Shown one piece after another: positions 32,471 through 44,368 of a DNA stretch of 64,000 bases (its first letter is position 1; each line of letters begins with the position of its first letter). Position numbers and translations under genes: made by a program. A model generated the notes under the pieces. That model worked only from the letters and a program-made list of their open reading frames with translations, had not been told where the DNA came from and made no database searches. This DNA is from Xenoacremonium recifei (taxonomy: Eukaryota; Ascomycota; Sordariomycetes; Hypocreales; Nectriaceae). Where the stretch lies: positions 1,302,001 to 1,366,000 of the forward strand of contig WOFQ01000003.1 in NCBI GenBank assembly GCA_012184525.1, read 5' to 3'.

Positions 32471-35259
32471 TCAGAAGATATATATATCCCTCATCCCCTT
32501 CTCGCGCTCTGTCACTGCACATGCCCAACAAATATCTCGAGGACAAATGAATATCCTGCACGGCCTCAACTCTCCTCGCTTCATCTTTTGGACAAGATAA
32601 GACGTGGCCGCCAGACGGGCTACCCAGTTTCCGGTTACTCGGACTACTGCAAGCTCCTCGGGGCAATCTCGAAGCTCATCCCAGCATTCGATAGAAGTCA
32701 TGGGTTGAGCCGGCGGAGAGTTGGTCGCGTGGCCACAGCGACCCCTAGGCTGTACCAGATGGACTGCGTCGTCTTTCATTGCCGCCACGATATCCACGTC
32801 CCCCATCCATTGGCCCGAGTCTCTGATACTAACAACAGCTTCCACCAGTAAGCCCTCAATATCCTGAATATTTGAGTACTGCCCCGAATTCAACGGTCGG
32901 CTCCAATTGGTGAATGACAGATGAAGAGATGTGGTATCAAACATATCCGCAGGCGTTCCGTCGAATTGGTTCAAGTTGAAAATTCTCCATGTCTTCTCAT
33001 CCAATGGTGCGAGAATAGGACTTTCTGGCGAAGTGAGCATAATAAGCCCAGGGCGTCCAACGTTTCCTAATATTTGCGTTACCTCAAAGGTCTTGTCTGC
33101 TGGGTCATGTACAAGTTGTACTCAAAGCTTAGCAAACAGATTTGTATCGGCCGAAGTTGTACACATACCTCAGAAGGTACAAAAATGGAGTTTTCAAACG
33201 ATATGCCCATGAGATTCCTGGGGTAATTACTATAATGGATGTTGTACCCGCACACTAGATGAGCAATAATTTGCCAGTAATCGAAAGTGGTGATATGGAC
33301 GCGGATACCAATCTTCAGAGGAAACCGGCCTATATCCGAAAAACTAGACGCTCCTATCCAACGACGGGCTGCCCAAGACTGACCTAACAAAGGCTTTTCG
33401 AGGGTTTGTATTCGGACTGTTATATGTGGGAGTGAGTGGAAGACGTGGGAGGCGCAGGAAATGGCGGCAAGCGTTTGTAAAATCGGATTTAATGCGTCGA
33501 TTTTCCATGCAAGAGCGTCTTCCGAGATGAATCCGTTGACGAAGCACCAAAGCAGGTCGTCAATTTCGACAGTCGGTGGTGCAATTTGTAGCTCGTTTTC
33601 ATCGGGTTTCTTGAAGATTGCACAGCTCAAGGTATTTCCAAACCAGAAATCAAAAACAGTTTTGTTCTTTCCCCTTTCTTGGAATAGTTGACTACCAACA
33701 GTCTGAAAACCCTTGTTCTGATTCCGGGTATCTTGAATTCGTGGTTTCTTTCCCGCTTCTGCATTAGTATCAAGAGCTGACGATGAAATCGGGTTGATAG
33801 CATGGGCGGTGCAAGTAAGACTATCGAATATAACAATGTGTTGACCTTTCAGATCAACTCTTGTGACCAATCGTTTCAACAGCATGATACGATGTTCTGA
33901 TTCTGGAATACAGTCAAGTAAAAAGGGCAAGTCTGTTAATCCGAAGTACGGCAACAGAGAATGCCAGGGATCCGATTGCGACCCTTTGATAAAGCCGGAT
34001 CGACGTCTTCCGTAAGACAAATATGTCTGTGCTTCGCTACCATCCAGGCATTCTGTGGCGGCCGTTATGATCATGTTAAAAACCACAAACAACGTCGGAA
34101 CTGCTTTGCACAACGCTTCAAATACGTGCCTCAGAGCCTTTATACCATTCGTCGAATCATCGGAACGAACTCTCCATTTGTTCAGAATTACTCCCACCGT
34201 GGCATGAAGTAGATTTTTGAACGGAATACGTCGGGGGTCCTTTTCTAACGTTCGATGCTTTCTGACTGGGGGGCCGTAAAACGTGAGATGGCTGAGACAC
34301 AGAGACCAGTATACTCCGCGGTTATCGGAGTGGTGCGAGGGACAAGACATGAGCGAAAGAAATCCGCCATCAGTGACAAGCTCATCGTTCATAGAGACCT
34401 TGATATTCTTGTTTCCGTACACATGAATATCTGGGTAGATGTGCCAAGCGGTGAGACCCAGAATGGCGGCTCCGTTGTGAGCCTCTTGCGGCATTCCCGA
34501 AACTAGCTTCTCGGTTGTCTCGAGAGCCAACTTCCAGGCGTCAATAACACTAATATATGGTGCGTCGCTGGGGTTGATAACATAGTAGACATTTTTCAAG
34601 ATCAGTCTCAATTGTGTATCGTTTTTCTTCATGGCAGATTTCGCCGTCTGGATCCATGCGCGGGCACTTGTGTCCCAAGCAGCGAGCTGATCTCGAGTTA
34701 TCTCTTGTTGTGCTGCCGCCGATGCCAGGCTGAAATGCATTGCTTCTCCTTGCTCAAGCCGCTGAGCAATGTCTCTTCGTCGTTCCGTGACGAGCTCCGT
34801 CCATATTGAGACAGCCTCAGGCGCTTCCCAAAGCTCTGCAAGCATGCATGCGAGTAGGTGAACATGGATGGCTGTCTTTGAAGATGTCGCCGCAGCCCAG
34901 ATCGACGTAGCATCGACTCCGACATAGGACGCGTAAATAGACTTCGAATAGTCATGACACTCCTTCTGGGTTGCCGTCTTTGAGATCTCTGACACTCGCG
35001 TGCCATACGCTTTGATGAGGTTTGGAGTCTCAGGGCAGATCCCATTGAAAAGTGCACCAAGCCGTCGCGCGACAACGTGGGCTTGACCTGTCTCTGCTTC
35101 ATCCTTTCTAGTAGTCGTAAGGAGACCCCCGAGTGGCCGGAATTCTTCTGGGGCTTCATATTTGACAAGGGTGAAGTCGAAATTAATGTTGGCGGCTGCT
35201 ACTGTGACCTCGTTCGTTGCCGCTGCGAGAGCAGCCTGCAACTTACCCAGGGCCGACAT
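32471..35259 (-). CDS. Large orphan protein of filamentous ascomycetes, function unknown
   Basis: The ATG is at 35259. The first exon runs to about 33165-33169 and the second from about 33120 to the stop at 32471, roughly 900 residues. I recognise no named domain. The N-terminus (MSALGKLQAALAAATNEVTV, then NLIKAYGTRVSEIS and DATSIWAAATSSKTAIHVHLLACML) and the C-terminus (LVHDPADKTFEVTQILGN, VTGNWVARLAATSYL, ICPRDICWACA) resemble a widespread family of hypothetical proteins in filamentous ascomycetes. There are no membrane spans or signal peptide. Splice phases do not match simply. The good donor GTATGT at 33168 joined to the GAG acceptor at 33121 puts the second exon out of frame; the weaker donor GTGTAC at 33164 keeps frame and predicts 914 residues. 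A one-base lesion is the alternative. The base composition is visibly lower in G+C than that of neighbouring genes. Confidence 0.7.
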
Positions 35260-35927
35260 AGTGCGTACGGCGTTGTTGTGGAAGGAATTTTTTACAACAT
35301 CAAGAGAACAAGAATGGTGCCCAGCCAGCTCATTATCAGGCAGATTAGGAAGGCAATTTTAAGCCAACGCGAGGCAGAATTGGGTCGCATCAGGTTTTGC
35401 ACATTGCAGGGCGCAGCCAGAGCGGTAAACAAGCCAATCAACTGAGCATTGAGGTGGCGGAGTCAGCTTGCAGCAAGAGGCAACAAAAAATCCCTGTTGG
35501 GTGTTATGCAGTACCTAAACGACGATTCACGAAATGGTGCTGGAAGAAAATGCTTAAACCTGATGCCAATAACGAACCTTAGCCCTTAATCGCAACGCTT
35601 AATCGCAACCAGCCTGGTCAACCAGAAACTCGTTCTCAAATATGTCGCACCGTGGGATAGCCAAGTCAAATAAAATTACAGCTTAAGCGCTTTATTATCT
35701 GTCTTATGGAATATTAAAATTTAAACCACTCCCTTAATGTTCTCCAACACCAACGCTGGCCCTCCCAAGGGTATCGCTGGTTCCCTGACTTCCTCCAGCG
35801 CCTTGGTAAGTCATTCTGAAGAAGAAACAACAAGTTAAATATGAAAGTAGGGTGATGAACGCAGGATATTTTTCTCTGATCTCCAAAACACCTACCCTAA
35901 AAGCATCTGCGCCCTTATGGTGGACAA
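35260..35927. other. Promoter of orphan gene / Ca2+-ATPase 3' region
   Basis: 668 bases, more A/T-rich than most of the window. It contains a 12-bp direct repeat at 35585-35609 and an A/T-rich block at about 35660-35720. No gene was found. Confidence 0.5.
35585..35609. repeat. 12-bp direct repeat
   Basis: CTTAATCGCAAC occurs at 35585-35596 and again at 35598-35609, separated by one base. Confidence 0.85.
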
Positions 35928-38900
35928 TTATTCAGACCTTGGAGGACCGTTGGGCGTGTCTAAGGCTGCGCTCGCCTTCGCTTTGATGTTGCGCACCCGA
36001 TCTCTGAAACCAATGCTCTGCTGTACCCGGGGCCCTCGAAGGGAGGACATGATGCGCAAGGGCCTAGCCCGAACCTCGTCATGGGAAACATGATCTCCAG
36101 AGACGGCCTCCTCGTCGCTAGACCTCGCAACCCAACGTTTCCGAATACATTCAGGGACACAGGCGGCAATCCAAGAGTCGGGAATGAGTCTGATGAGAGC
36201 GCCGAGGGGAAGGGCTGTCAGGCCCAAGAGGATCGAGACGCCCCATTCCAAGCTGTTTAGGGGTGTGATCTCGAAGGCTTCACCACCAACGAAAATGATC
36301 AAAACCTGACCTCCAATCATGAGGAAGTTGATAGCGATAAAGAAAAGATTATTCTGAATACCCTCAAAAATGTTGAGTTTGTTATCCAGGCGTCGATTAC
36401 TAAACGAAGTCAGCTATAATTGCATGGCGTTTGGTTGTCCAAAGACACTTACTTGAGTTCGTTGAAAATCTGTAGCCAGACAAAGGTATTGAATACAAGT
36501 GTCTTCAATGCCAATTTGTCATGCTCAGAGTTTCCATAACCCATCACCTTATGCCCATAAAAGTTCAGAATAAGTGTTACGACCAGTTGACAAATGGCCT
36601 GGCCGATGATCATCTTTGTCATGCGAAGAGTGATGAGCGAGGCAGACTTCCTCTCCGGCTTTCGGTCAAGAACGCTGCGAGTCGGGGGATCTGTCGCCAA
36701 AGCCAGGGCCGCAAAGGTGTCCATGATCAAGTTGACCCAGAGGAGTTGCACAGCGTTGAGGACGGATTCTCGGTGACTGCTCGCCACGGCGGTGACAAAG
36801 GTCAGGACAACAGCGGTAATATTCACCGTCAGTTGAAACTAGGAGAGGAGCGTTAGTAAAATCTCGAAATATCCGAATTCGAGTCATACAGATCGAAGGA
36901 CTTACCTGAAGAAACTTCTTGACAGAATCGTTGACTGCTCGCCCCCACATGAGCCCCTTTACAATCGACGCAAAACTAAAAATGTCAGTGTCTTTGCTTG
37001 TCATCTCGATGCTGGACTTTGAGACTCACTTATCGTCTAGTAGAACAATCGAAGAGGCCTCCTTCGCTACCTCAGTCCCGGCAATACCCATGGAGAAGCC
37101 GATATCAGCCATCTTCAAGGCCGGAGCATCGTTGGTACCGTCTCCGGTTACCGCCACCGTCTCGCCAAGGTCCTTGAGCGTTCGAACGAGGATTCGCTTG
37201 TCCTCTGGGCTTGACCGTGCCAGCACTTGAAGCTTCTTGACCTTTTGCTTAAGCTCTTCTGGTGGGAGTCTGCGAAATTCCGGACCTTCCATTGCGATGC
37301 CACCATCATCTGGCCGGTAGATTCCACACTCAGAGGCTATAGCCATGGCAGTTCGGATGTTGTCGCCAGTCACCATCCTGACAACGACACCAGCTCGCTT
37401 ACAGTCTTCCAGTGCGTCTATAACACTTGGTCTGAGAGGATCCTTGATTCCATAGATGCCGAATAACGTCATGTCATGGTGGGCTGTGTCGAAATCATCA
37501 AGGTCGAAGTCGTCGTTAATGAAATCAACTCCAAAAGGCCATTCATTACGGTCGAAATCGCGGAAACTGGAGGCGATAGTTCGAAGTGACTGTCCAGCAT
37601 ACGAACTGATGACACCTTCCAGCTGTTTTCGGTCTTGTGCAGTCAACTCTTCGCTTCTCAAGACAGGCTCAAGCACGAAATTATTATGAGGTTCTCTTCT
37701 CGACAGCTCAGCCAGTGAGTTCTCAGACGCGACGTCGACGATCTTAGTGCATTTCTCCAAGAGTATTTCGGAGGCTCCTTTGACGTACACCCTGATCTTG
37801 TTGTTAGGAATCTCAACGGCCACTGCACTGTACTTGTTCTTGCTGTTGAAAGGAATTTCTTTGGTAATCTGAGCACCGGCTCTGATCGCGCTGATAGGGC
37901 CTGCTCCCAGCTTTGTCCGGCAGAACTCTAGGAGAGCGACTTCAGTTTTGGAACCAACGAACCTCTCTTCGCTATCTGAATCTGTCTCAAATGCAGTCGA
38001 GTTTAGAACCATAGACTGGATGAGGAAGCCTCGAGTAACGTAGTCGAGTTGCGCAAGAAAAGCTTCTTCAGACTCGTTAGAAGTAATCAAGGGCTCCTTG
38101 TTCTGTACCAAAGACTCGTCTGCAGGCTCTCCAGACTCTCCAAAGCTAATGGTTTTTCCAAGAGTCATGGCCACGACCGTCATTTTGTTCTGGGTCAGCG
38201 TGCCGGTCTTGTCAGAGCAGACGGTGGTTGCATTTCCCATCGTCTCACAAGCCTTTAGAACTCGAACGAGGTTGTTGTCGCGAAGCATCTTGACAGTTGC
38301 GAAGCTAAGAGCAAGAGTGACAGCTAAGGGGAGGCCTTCGGGAACAGCTACCACGACAACTGTCACGGCAACGATGACAATGTCCATGAACTCCAAAGCT
38401 TTCTCCGCTGCTGTCCCGTGGTTGTTCTTCAGCGCTTCTAACCATTTGCTCAGAAGGACGACGAAGAGTAGCAGCGCAGCACCACCACCAAACTTGGCGA
38501 TCCAGTCCGCAAGGGTGTTCAGCTTCTTCTGAAGCGGCGTATCCTCTTCCTCTGTCCGCAGAGACATTGATATGCGACCATAGCTAGAGTTAACCCCGAC
38601 AGCAGTGACAAGGAATTTGCCGCTCCCCTCGTTAACCTTGCTGCCGGAGATGATGAAAGGATCCAGGTTCTCTGCTGGGTCAAATCCAGTTGCCCACAGT
38701 CTGTTGAACTCAGAAGCAGCAGTCTTCTTGAGAAGATCAGACTCCCCTGTGGCTGAGGACTCGTCGCATTTTACAGAAGTGCCGTCGATGAAAATACCGT
38801 CCACAGGGACAACGTCTCCAGTAGCAATGTGCATCACATCACCAACCATGATGTCCAACACAGATATCTCCTGGGACTTGCCGGATCTCACGACATTGAC

Positions 38901-39732
38901 TGTGCGGTCGGTGGTCTGCTTATGGAGGCGAGAAAACTGTCGTTGCATTTTCCAATCGTTGAGTGTACCGACGACAACAACAATGCTGAACAATATTAGT
39001 GAGGGCAACAAGTAAACCGAGGCGTCCGACTCACAAGATGGCAACCAGGATAGCCACACCTTCTATCCATTCAACACGAGGTTCTCCCTCTGCGTGCTTG
39101 GTTCCGAAAGTCTCGTAAAGGCCCAGGCCCAGGGAAACCAAGGCCGCGATAGTAAGAAGGATCATGACTTTATCATTGTACGCCATCCATGCGAGCTGTA
39201 GGAGAGATTTGTTCTTTTTGTCTGGAAGTCGGTTGTCTCGGAACACTCGTTTGCGGTCAATGAAGGGAGAATTCGGGTCTAGAGCTTCTGGGGGCGGGAT
39301 GTGGATGGCGGCTTCTGTAGTGATTTGTGGGATAGCATTCCCGAATTTTCCATATTTCGAAGTTGGGATAGGCGCCACAGCCTCAAATGGGACGCTGCCA
39401 TGTAAGCTTCCTTCGTCAACTTGGAGGCCTTCCCGGCAGTTAGTCCGTAGACCATTTTCCAAGCCGGTGATGCCTCCCATAGCATAGAGTACAGGGAGGC
39501 TCTTGGGGTTGAGGAGTTTGGATAGATGGCCGGGACTGAAGGCAAAAGGGTTGTTCTCGACCCTGTACATGTCCTCGGTGCCTGGATCTGGGGTGAAGAC
39601 ATCTGAAAGATCAATTCTCCTGCGTGCCTCCTCTAGGCGTGCCTCCTCTAGGTGTGCCTCCTCTGGGTCTAAGTGACCTCCAACCTGTTGGCTGGGGTTA
39701 ACCTCCACCTCGACTCCGTCGAGTTCGGTCAT
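35928..39732 (-). CDS. P2B-type Ca2+-transporting ATPase (PMC1/PMCA, nca-type)
   Basis: Five exons (39732-39035, 38985-37030, 36975-36906, 36838-36453, 36399-35928) give 1193 residues. The pump moves Ca2+ out of the cytosol, to the vacuole or across the plasma membrane. Visible P-type features: the actuator TGES in DESSATGESDLL, the transport motif VVAVPEGLPLAV in membrane segment 4 and the phosphorylation motif CSDKTGTLTQNK (Asp about 491). These are followed by KGASEILLEKC for nucleotide binding and the hinge VAVTGDGTNDAPALKMADIG. The last membrane segments contain QLLWVNLIMDTFAALALATD. The N-terminus has a short tandem repeat (LEEAR units). The C-terminal tail is basic and could bind calmodulin, but that is not proven. 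Fungal PMC1 genes are usually induced through calcineurin/Crz1. Confidence 0.95.
39622..39666. repeat. 15-bp tandem repeat in Ca2+-ATPase N-terminus
   Basis: Three 15-bp units; the first two are identical and the third differs at two positions. They encode repeating LEEAR/LEEAH units on the minus strand, so copy-number change would keep the frame. Confidence 0.85.
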
Positions 39733-39974
39733 GTTTGTAACACTCTTGGGTAGTTTAGAGCCTTATGACTGTATTTGCTCTCCGTTCAAGTGGTGATGGG
39801 AGAGATGTAGTAAGTTGATAACAACTGTTGGGACAAACGATGGTAGAAAGGGGTGCGGAAGAAATATGCTTTGTCGAGAAAAAAAAGTGGTGTACAGGAA
39901 AAGAAGAACTTCCCCCGTCTTAAATAGAGTGTTGAATTAATTGGGAAAGAGAGGGCCTCCGGGTGCATGAGGCC

Positions 39975-39992
39975 TCAGTGAGGCCTCACTGA
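39975..39992. promoter_or_regulatory. 18-bp perfect palindrome upstream of Ca2+-ATPase
   Basis: TCAGTGAGGCCTCACTGA reads identically on both strands and lies 243 bases upstream of the pump's start codon. The bases before it repeat the core GAGGCCTCA. The size and symmetry fit a dimeric regulator's site, but no factor can be assigned. Confidence 0.45.
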
Positions 39993-40084
39993 AAGTTAAT
40001 CCGTTGCTTGACGCCCACCAAATGGTGTGAAGCGCTGAAAGTTCATACCCAGCCTCAATAGAACCTCCACACCATGGGACTGGA

Positions 40085-40096
40085 CTGCCTAGGCAG
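40085..40096. repeat. 12-bp perfect palindrome
   Basis: CTGCCTAGGCAG, self-complementary, about 350 bases upstream of the Ca2+-ATPase start. Function unknown. Confidence 0.6.
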
Positions 40097-41654
40097 CCAG
40101 TAAGGGGCTCTGGGCGGCTGCCACATGATGAACAAAACGTGTTGCCGTGTGTCTCGATGGGCTATGGGGTCGGTACTTCAAAGCGTCAATGATATTTCGG
40201 CCTCTGAACAAGGAAAATGCGCTGCACTCTAAATTATGTCCGCTAACAAAAACATGGGTGGAGAGGTGGAAAATGACTTGAAGAAATTATTTTGATAGCC
40301 ATCTGGTCCAGAGTACGGTGCCAATTGACGAAAGCTCAGACCCAAGGTGGTGGTAGCTGTGAGAAGACAGCAAAGTACCTTTAACCATTCTACTTCAACA
40401 CAGAGGCCTTTTTTTTTCCAGTGCCGAAGGTGTATGAAAGCCCGCCGGCATTTGTGGTGTGCTGTTGGAATCTGGTGTCATCAAATGTACCGACAAGGCC
40501 GACTCAAAGGCTCTCTTGGGGGAGGATCACCTTTGTGTAGCGCATGAATGCGTCGGCACGCCTTCTTTTGAGCTCTTGTACGGCACGATAGCACCTTACC
40601 ATACGGATCTGTATAGCCCTTGGTTCCTGGCACGAAATATAAATGCCGGTGTACCCAAGCAAGGTCAAGGCAGTCATGATCAGATGTTGTGTATGAAATA
40701 AACTGAATAGATGCCCTGCCAGTGGCAATTCGCCCCGGGTAACGTGAAGGAGCGTTGTAGGCTGTGCAAGTGCGATAATGCCTTCCACGTCATCAAGCAT
40801 TTGGCCAAGTCCTTGGCACCGTCCATTTCCATGCCAAGAAAACAGTGAGTGGCAGCTCGCGAATAAGCTGTCAACTAGATCATTGGATCAATCCCTGCAC
40901 ATCAATGCACACCTGAGCATCCTGGCCATAAAGGAAGCAAGCTTGAGTGTCCATTTCGAAGTGCTGCCAAGACGGGAAGGACTGGATGATTGGCCATCTT
41001 GCCCTCCGTCATAAGCCAAGATAAAATAAGCTCATTTCAAGGCAGAAGAGACGGCAAACAATCACGTGCAATTCGAAAATCGTGCAATTCGAAAAGCCAG
41101 GAGTGTGCAAACTCAATCAATCTCTGCCTGATCCCCTCCTGACCTCTGGCAAGCTAAGCGACTCAAAGGGGGAAAGGGGCGGCATGAGCCCCAGGACTGC
41201 GTGCTATTTCATGATCGGACCAGACTGCCCTTGGCGGCTGTAGGTTTAACGAACAATTTTAAGACGAATCATGTCAAGGGGAAAAGACCCGTTTGGTGTG
41301 AGTTTCCAGTGTTACGGCCAGGTTGCTAGGCTCGTGAAGATGAGGTCGTCCGCTGAGTAATCTAGTCCCACCAATTAACTGCGATTATCCGCCTCTTCAT
41401 GAGGCTCCCCGCCAAACAACTTCCATCTTCATTGCGGGCACGTCAGACAAGGTCGACTTCAGGACCCATTGAGGCGCCCACTGGCTGTCCTCTTCAGCTC
41501 TACGCCTTGCTCTGCCCTCCGACATCCAATCCTTTTCAGCCATCTGGTTTCAGAAGCCGACCAACGGCCGAAGCCCTGGTCGCACCATCTCCCCGACATC
41601 CTGAAGCTACCCCGCAGTCGGATCCCTCCTCACGGCCAAGGGACCTTGTCGAAC

Positions 41655-42266
41655 ATGCCTTCGCAGCCCACAAACGCCGGCATCGTCACCGACGAAAACA
41701 GCGGCGAGCGCCACATCCCCGAGTCTGTCCGAGCCGATGGCACCACCCGCCGTGCCATCAAGATCCGCCCGGGCTACCGACCGCCCGAGGATGTTGAGGT
41801 CTACAAGAACCGCACCGCCGAAGCTTTTCGCGAGCGCGGCAAGAGGATAGGGATCCCAGGCGCAGCGGGGCTTGCCGACAACAAGGACGAACAGGGGTCC
41901 TCTGCAGCGAGCAACAGGAATGCAAAGCGACGAGAAGCGCGCAAGAAGGCCAAAGCAGCGGAGAATGATGGAGAAAGCAAGTCATCCGAGAATCCAGCTC
42001 CAGCGGCCGAGCCTATGCCTGAGGAGGTCGATCCTGCAGTCGAGCGGGAGAAGAAGGCTCGCAATCTTAAGAAGAAGCTGAAGCAGGCCAAGGAGCTGAA
42101 GAGCAAGAAGGAGGGTGGCCAGGCCCTACTTCCCGAGCAGATCGCCAAGGTCATCAAGATTAACGAGCTGATACGGGAGTTGGATGCCCTAGGCTTTGAT
42201 GCGGATGGAGAGCCCAAGGCGTCAGAGGACGCCAAATCCGGGAACGGGGACGAGGAGAAGGAATGA
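41655..42266 (+). CDS. PYM/WIBG, partner of Y14-Mago
   Basis: Intronless, 203 residues. The N-terminus GIVTDENSGERHIPESVRAD, followed by GTTRRAIKIRPGYRPPEDVEVYKNR, is the Mago-binding domain of PYM, which removes exon junction complexes from mRNA during translation in the cytoplasm. The middle is charged, with lysine-rich segments (NAKRREARKKAKAAE, KKARNLKKKLKQAKELKSKK) that could contact the ribosome. A conserved helix follows (LPEQIAKVIKINELIRELDALGFD), and the protein ends in an acidic tail. I chose the ATG at 41655 because the Mago-binding domain starts a few residues later. The frame is open further upstream but has no earlier ATG. Confidence 0.92.
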   Translation: MPSQPTNAGIVTDENSGERHIPESVRADGTTRRAIKIRPGYRPPEDVEVYKNRTAEAFRERGKRIGIPGAAGLADNKDEQGSSAASNRNAKRREARKKAKAAENDGESKSSENPAPAAEPMPEEVDPAVEREKKARNLKKKLKQAKELKSKKEGGQALLPEQIAKVIKINELIRELDALGFDADGEPKASEDAKSGNGDEEKE

Positions 42267-43023
42267 AGGCGTTGACACGGAGGGAAGCTTGTCGAACTGC
42301 ACATATTGGGGAAAATCTTGCACGGGTTATTGTTCTTCGCTGCTCTGGTATCAGCGTCGACTCTGATGGATCTCTTTGCATTATTGGGAGTTAAGAGGTG
42401 GTGGGCGTTCAAAAGACTGTAGAAGTCTGGAGGGTACTCTGATGTTCGTGTACTCAGTGCGGTAGACTTGGCTTTGACTTGTATTTTACCGGACACATTG
42501 TCTATGTCTTTCGATTTTTTATTTTTCATTTTTTTATTTAAATTTGCGGCTTCCTCTTCCAACGAACATTGGTTCCAGTGATAGGACACTACTCAAACAT
42601 GGATCTCAAAGCCATGGTTCCATACCTTAAGTATTTAGAACCCCATTCTGCAGAATAAGACTACCTGCGAATTAAATCGAGCAGATAACTAGGACACGTA
42701 ACATTTCGGAATACAAACCTGCCCATGGTGTAAACGCCCGAACTTTCACTATTCCGCTACAGGGTAGGTTGAATTGGGTTGCGGCTCGCTGGTGGAGAGC
42801 GGACCTGGGCACCGACCTTTTGCCGGAGAAGCTATGGTGGCGGCAGGGGTTAGCACAAGGCTCCAGCAGGTGAGGTAAGCTCTCGTCTGCATCTAACCTC
42901 CATCTCAACATCCCAACTCGGTACCTTCTATAGCAACTTTCGCACCGCCAACCACCGATATCCCGCATTCGAGCACGATCGACTCACACATTATCCTATA
43001 TCAGACCAGCGGACTGCGGCATC
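42267..43023. other. PYM 3' region and RPT4 promoter
   Basis: 757 bases. A T-rich/A-rich stretch at about 42515-42545 probably belongs to the PYM 3' end. Close to RPT4, GGTGGCGGC at 42837-42845 shares only its first six bases with the yeast proteasome element GGTGGCAAA. No gene was seen. Confidence 0.5.
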
Positions 43024-44368
43024 ATGAGTGCAGACGAAGAGCGTCAGGCCGCCCTCAACTCGTACCGAGCTAAGCTCATCGAATCGCGAGAATGGGAGGC
43101 CAAGCTCAAGAACCTGCGGTTGGAGATCAAGGAGATGCAGCGTGAATTCGACCGAACCGAAGAGAACATCAAGGCTCTCCAGAGCGTCGGACAGATTATT
43201 GGCGAAGTCCTGAAGCAGCTCGACGATGAGCGATGTAAGGCCGGCCCTCCATGACGCGTGCACAAAAACGAATACTGATTGCAACTGGGTAGTTATCGTC
43301 AAGGCATCGAGTGGCCCTAGATACGTTGTCGGTTGTCGGTCGAAAGTCGACAAGGTGAAGCTGAAGCAAGGGACTCGAGTCGCCCTTGACATGACCACGC
43401 TCACCATCATGCGCATGCTCCCCAGAGAAGTCGATCCCTTGGTCTACAACATGTCACTGGAGGACCCTGGTCAGGTCAGCTTTGCTGGCATCGGTGGACT
43501 CAACGACCAAATCAGAGAACTGCGAGAAGTTATCGAGTTGCCGTTGAAGAATCCCGAGCTCTTCATCCGGGTGGGCATCAAGCCGCCCAAGGGAGTGCTG
43601 TTGTACGGTCCTCCAGGAACCGGCAAGACACTATTGGCGAGAGCGGTTGCAAGCAGTCTGGAAACGAACTTCCTCAAGGGTACGGAATTCGTGTCGTAAC
43701 CTCTCTATTGAAACACTTGCTGACACTTGTTTAGTCGTCTCTTCGGCTATTGTTGATAAGTACATAGGAGAGTCTGCGAGGTTGATCCGAGAAATGTTCG
43801 GATATGCTAAGGAGCACGAGCCTTGCATCATCTTCATGGATGAGATTGATGCTATTGGTGGACGTCGTTTCTCGGAAGGCACCAGTGCTGATCGAGAAAT
43901 CCAGCGAACGCTCATGGAGTTGCTGAACCAGCTCGATGGATTCGACTACCTGGGCCAAACCAAGATCATCATGGCCACGAACAGACCCGATACTCTTGAT
44001 CCTGCACTGCTCCGTGCTGGTCGTCTGGACCGGAAGATTGAGATCCCCCTTCCCAACGAGGTTGGACGATTGGAGATTCTCAAGATCCATGCCGCGAGTG
44101 TGGTTAAGGATGGCGATATCGATTTTGAGAGTGTTGTCAAGATGAGTGACGGACTGAACGGAGCTGATTTGAGAAACGTAGTCACGGAAGCGTAAGTTTT
44201 CTTGGACAGCCATTTCAGGAGCGAGCATATGCTAACATGACCTCAAGCGGTCTCTTTGCAATCAAGGATTACCGAGATTCAATCAACCAGGACGATTTCA
44301 ACAAGGCAGTCCGCAAGGTCGCCGAGGCGAAGAAGCTAGAAGGCAAGCTCGAATACCAGAAGTTGTAA
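43024..44368 (+). CDS. RPT4: 26S proteasome regulatory ATPase RPT4
   Basis: Four exons (43024-43234, 43293-43679, 43735-44191, 44248-44368) give 391 residues, the normal length. RPT4 is one of six AAA ATPases in the base ring that unfold substrates and open the 20S gate. Visible parts: an N-terminal coiled coil (about 1-65), an OB fold ending around MLPREVDPLVYNMS and the Walker A motif GPPGTGKT at 176-183. Next come the pore-proximal VVSSAIVDKYIGES, the Walker B motif CIIFMDEIDAIGGRR and the second region of homology with arginine fingers (LLRAGRLDRKIEIPLP). The C-terminus EYQKL matches RPT4 rather than the HbYX-ending subunits. All intron phases fit. A second proteasome gene, PRE4, lies 6 kb downstream. 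Confidence 0.95.

Larger units (their letters stand above)
39733..41654. other. Divergent promoter region (Ca2+-ATPase / PYM)
   Basis: 1.9 kb between divergent starts. It holds an 18-bp perfect palindrome at 39975-39992, a 12-bp palindrome at 40085-40096 and a T-run at about 40409-40418. ORFs within it are short and lack known domains. Confidence 0.55.

Noticed and set aside
42837..42845. GGTGGCGGC upstream of RPT4 as a proteasome-associated control element
   Set aside because: Only six of nine bases match the yeast element, and PRE4 has no counterpart upstream.
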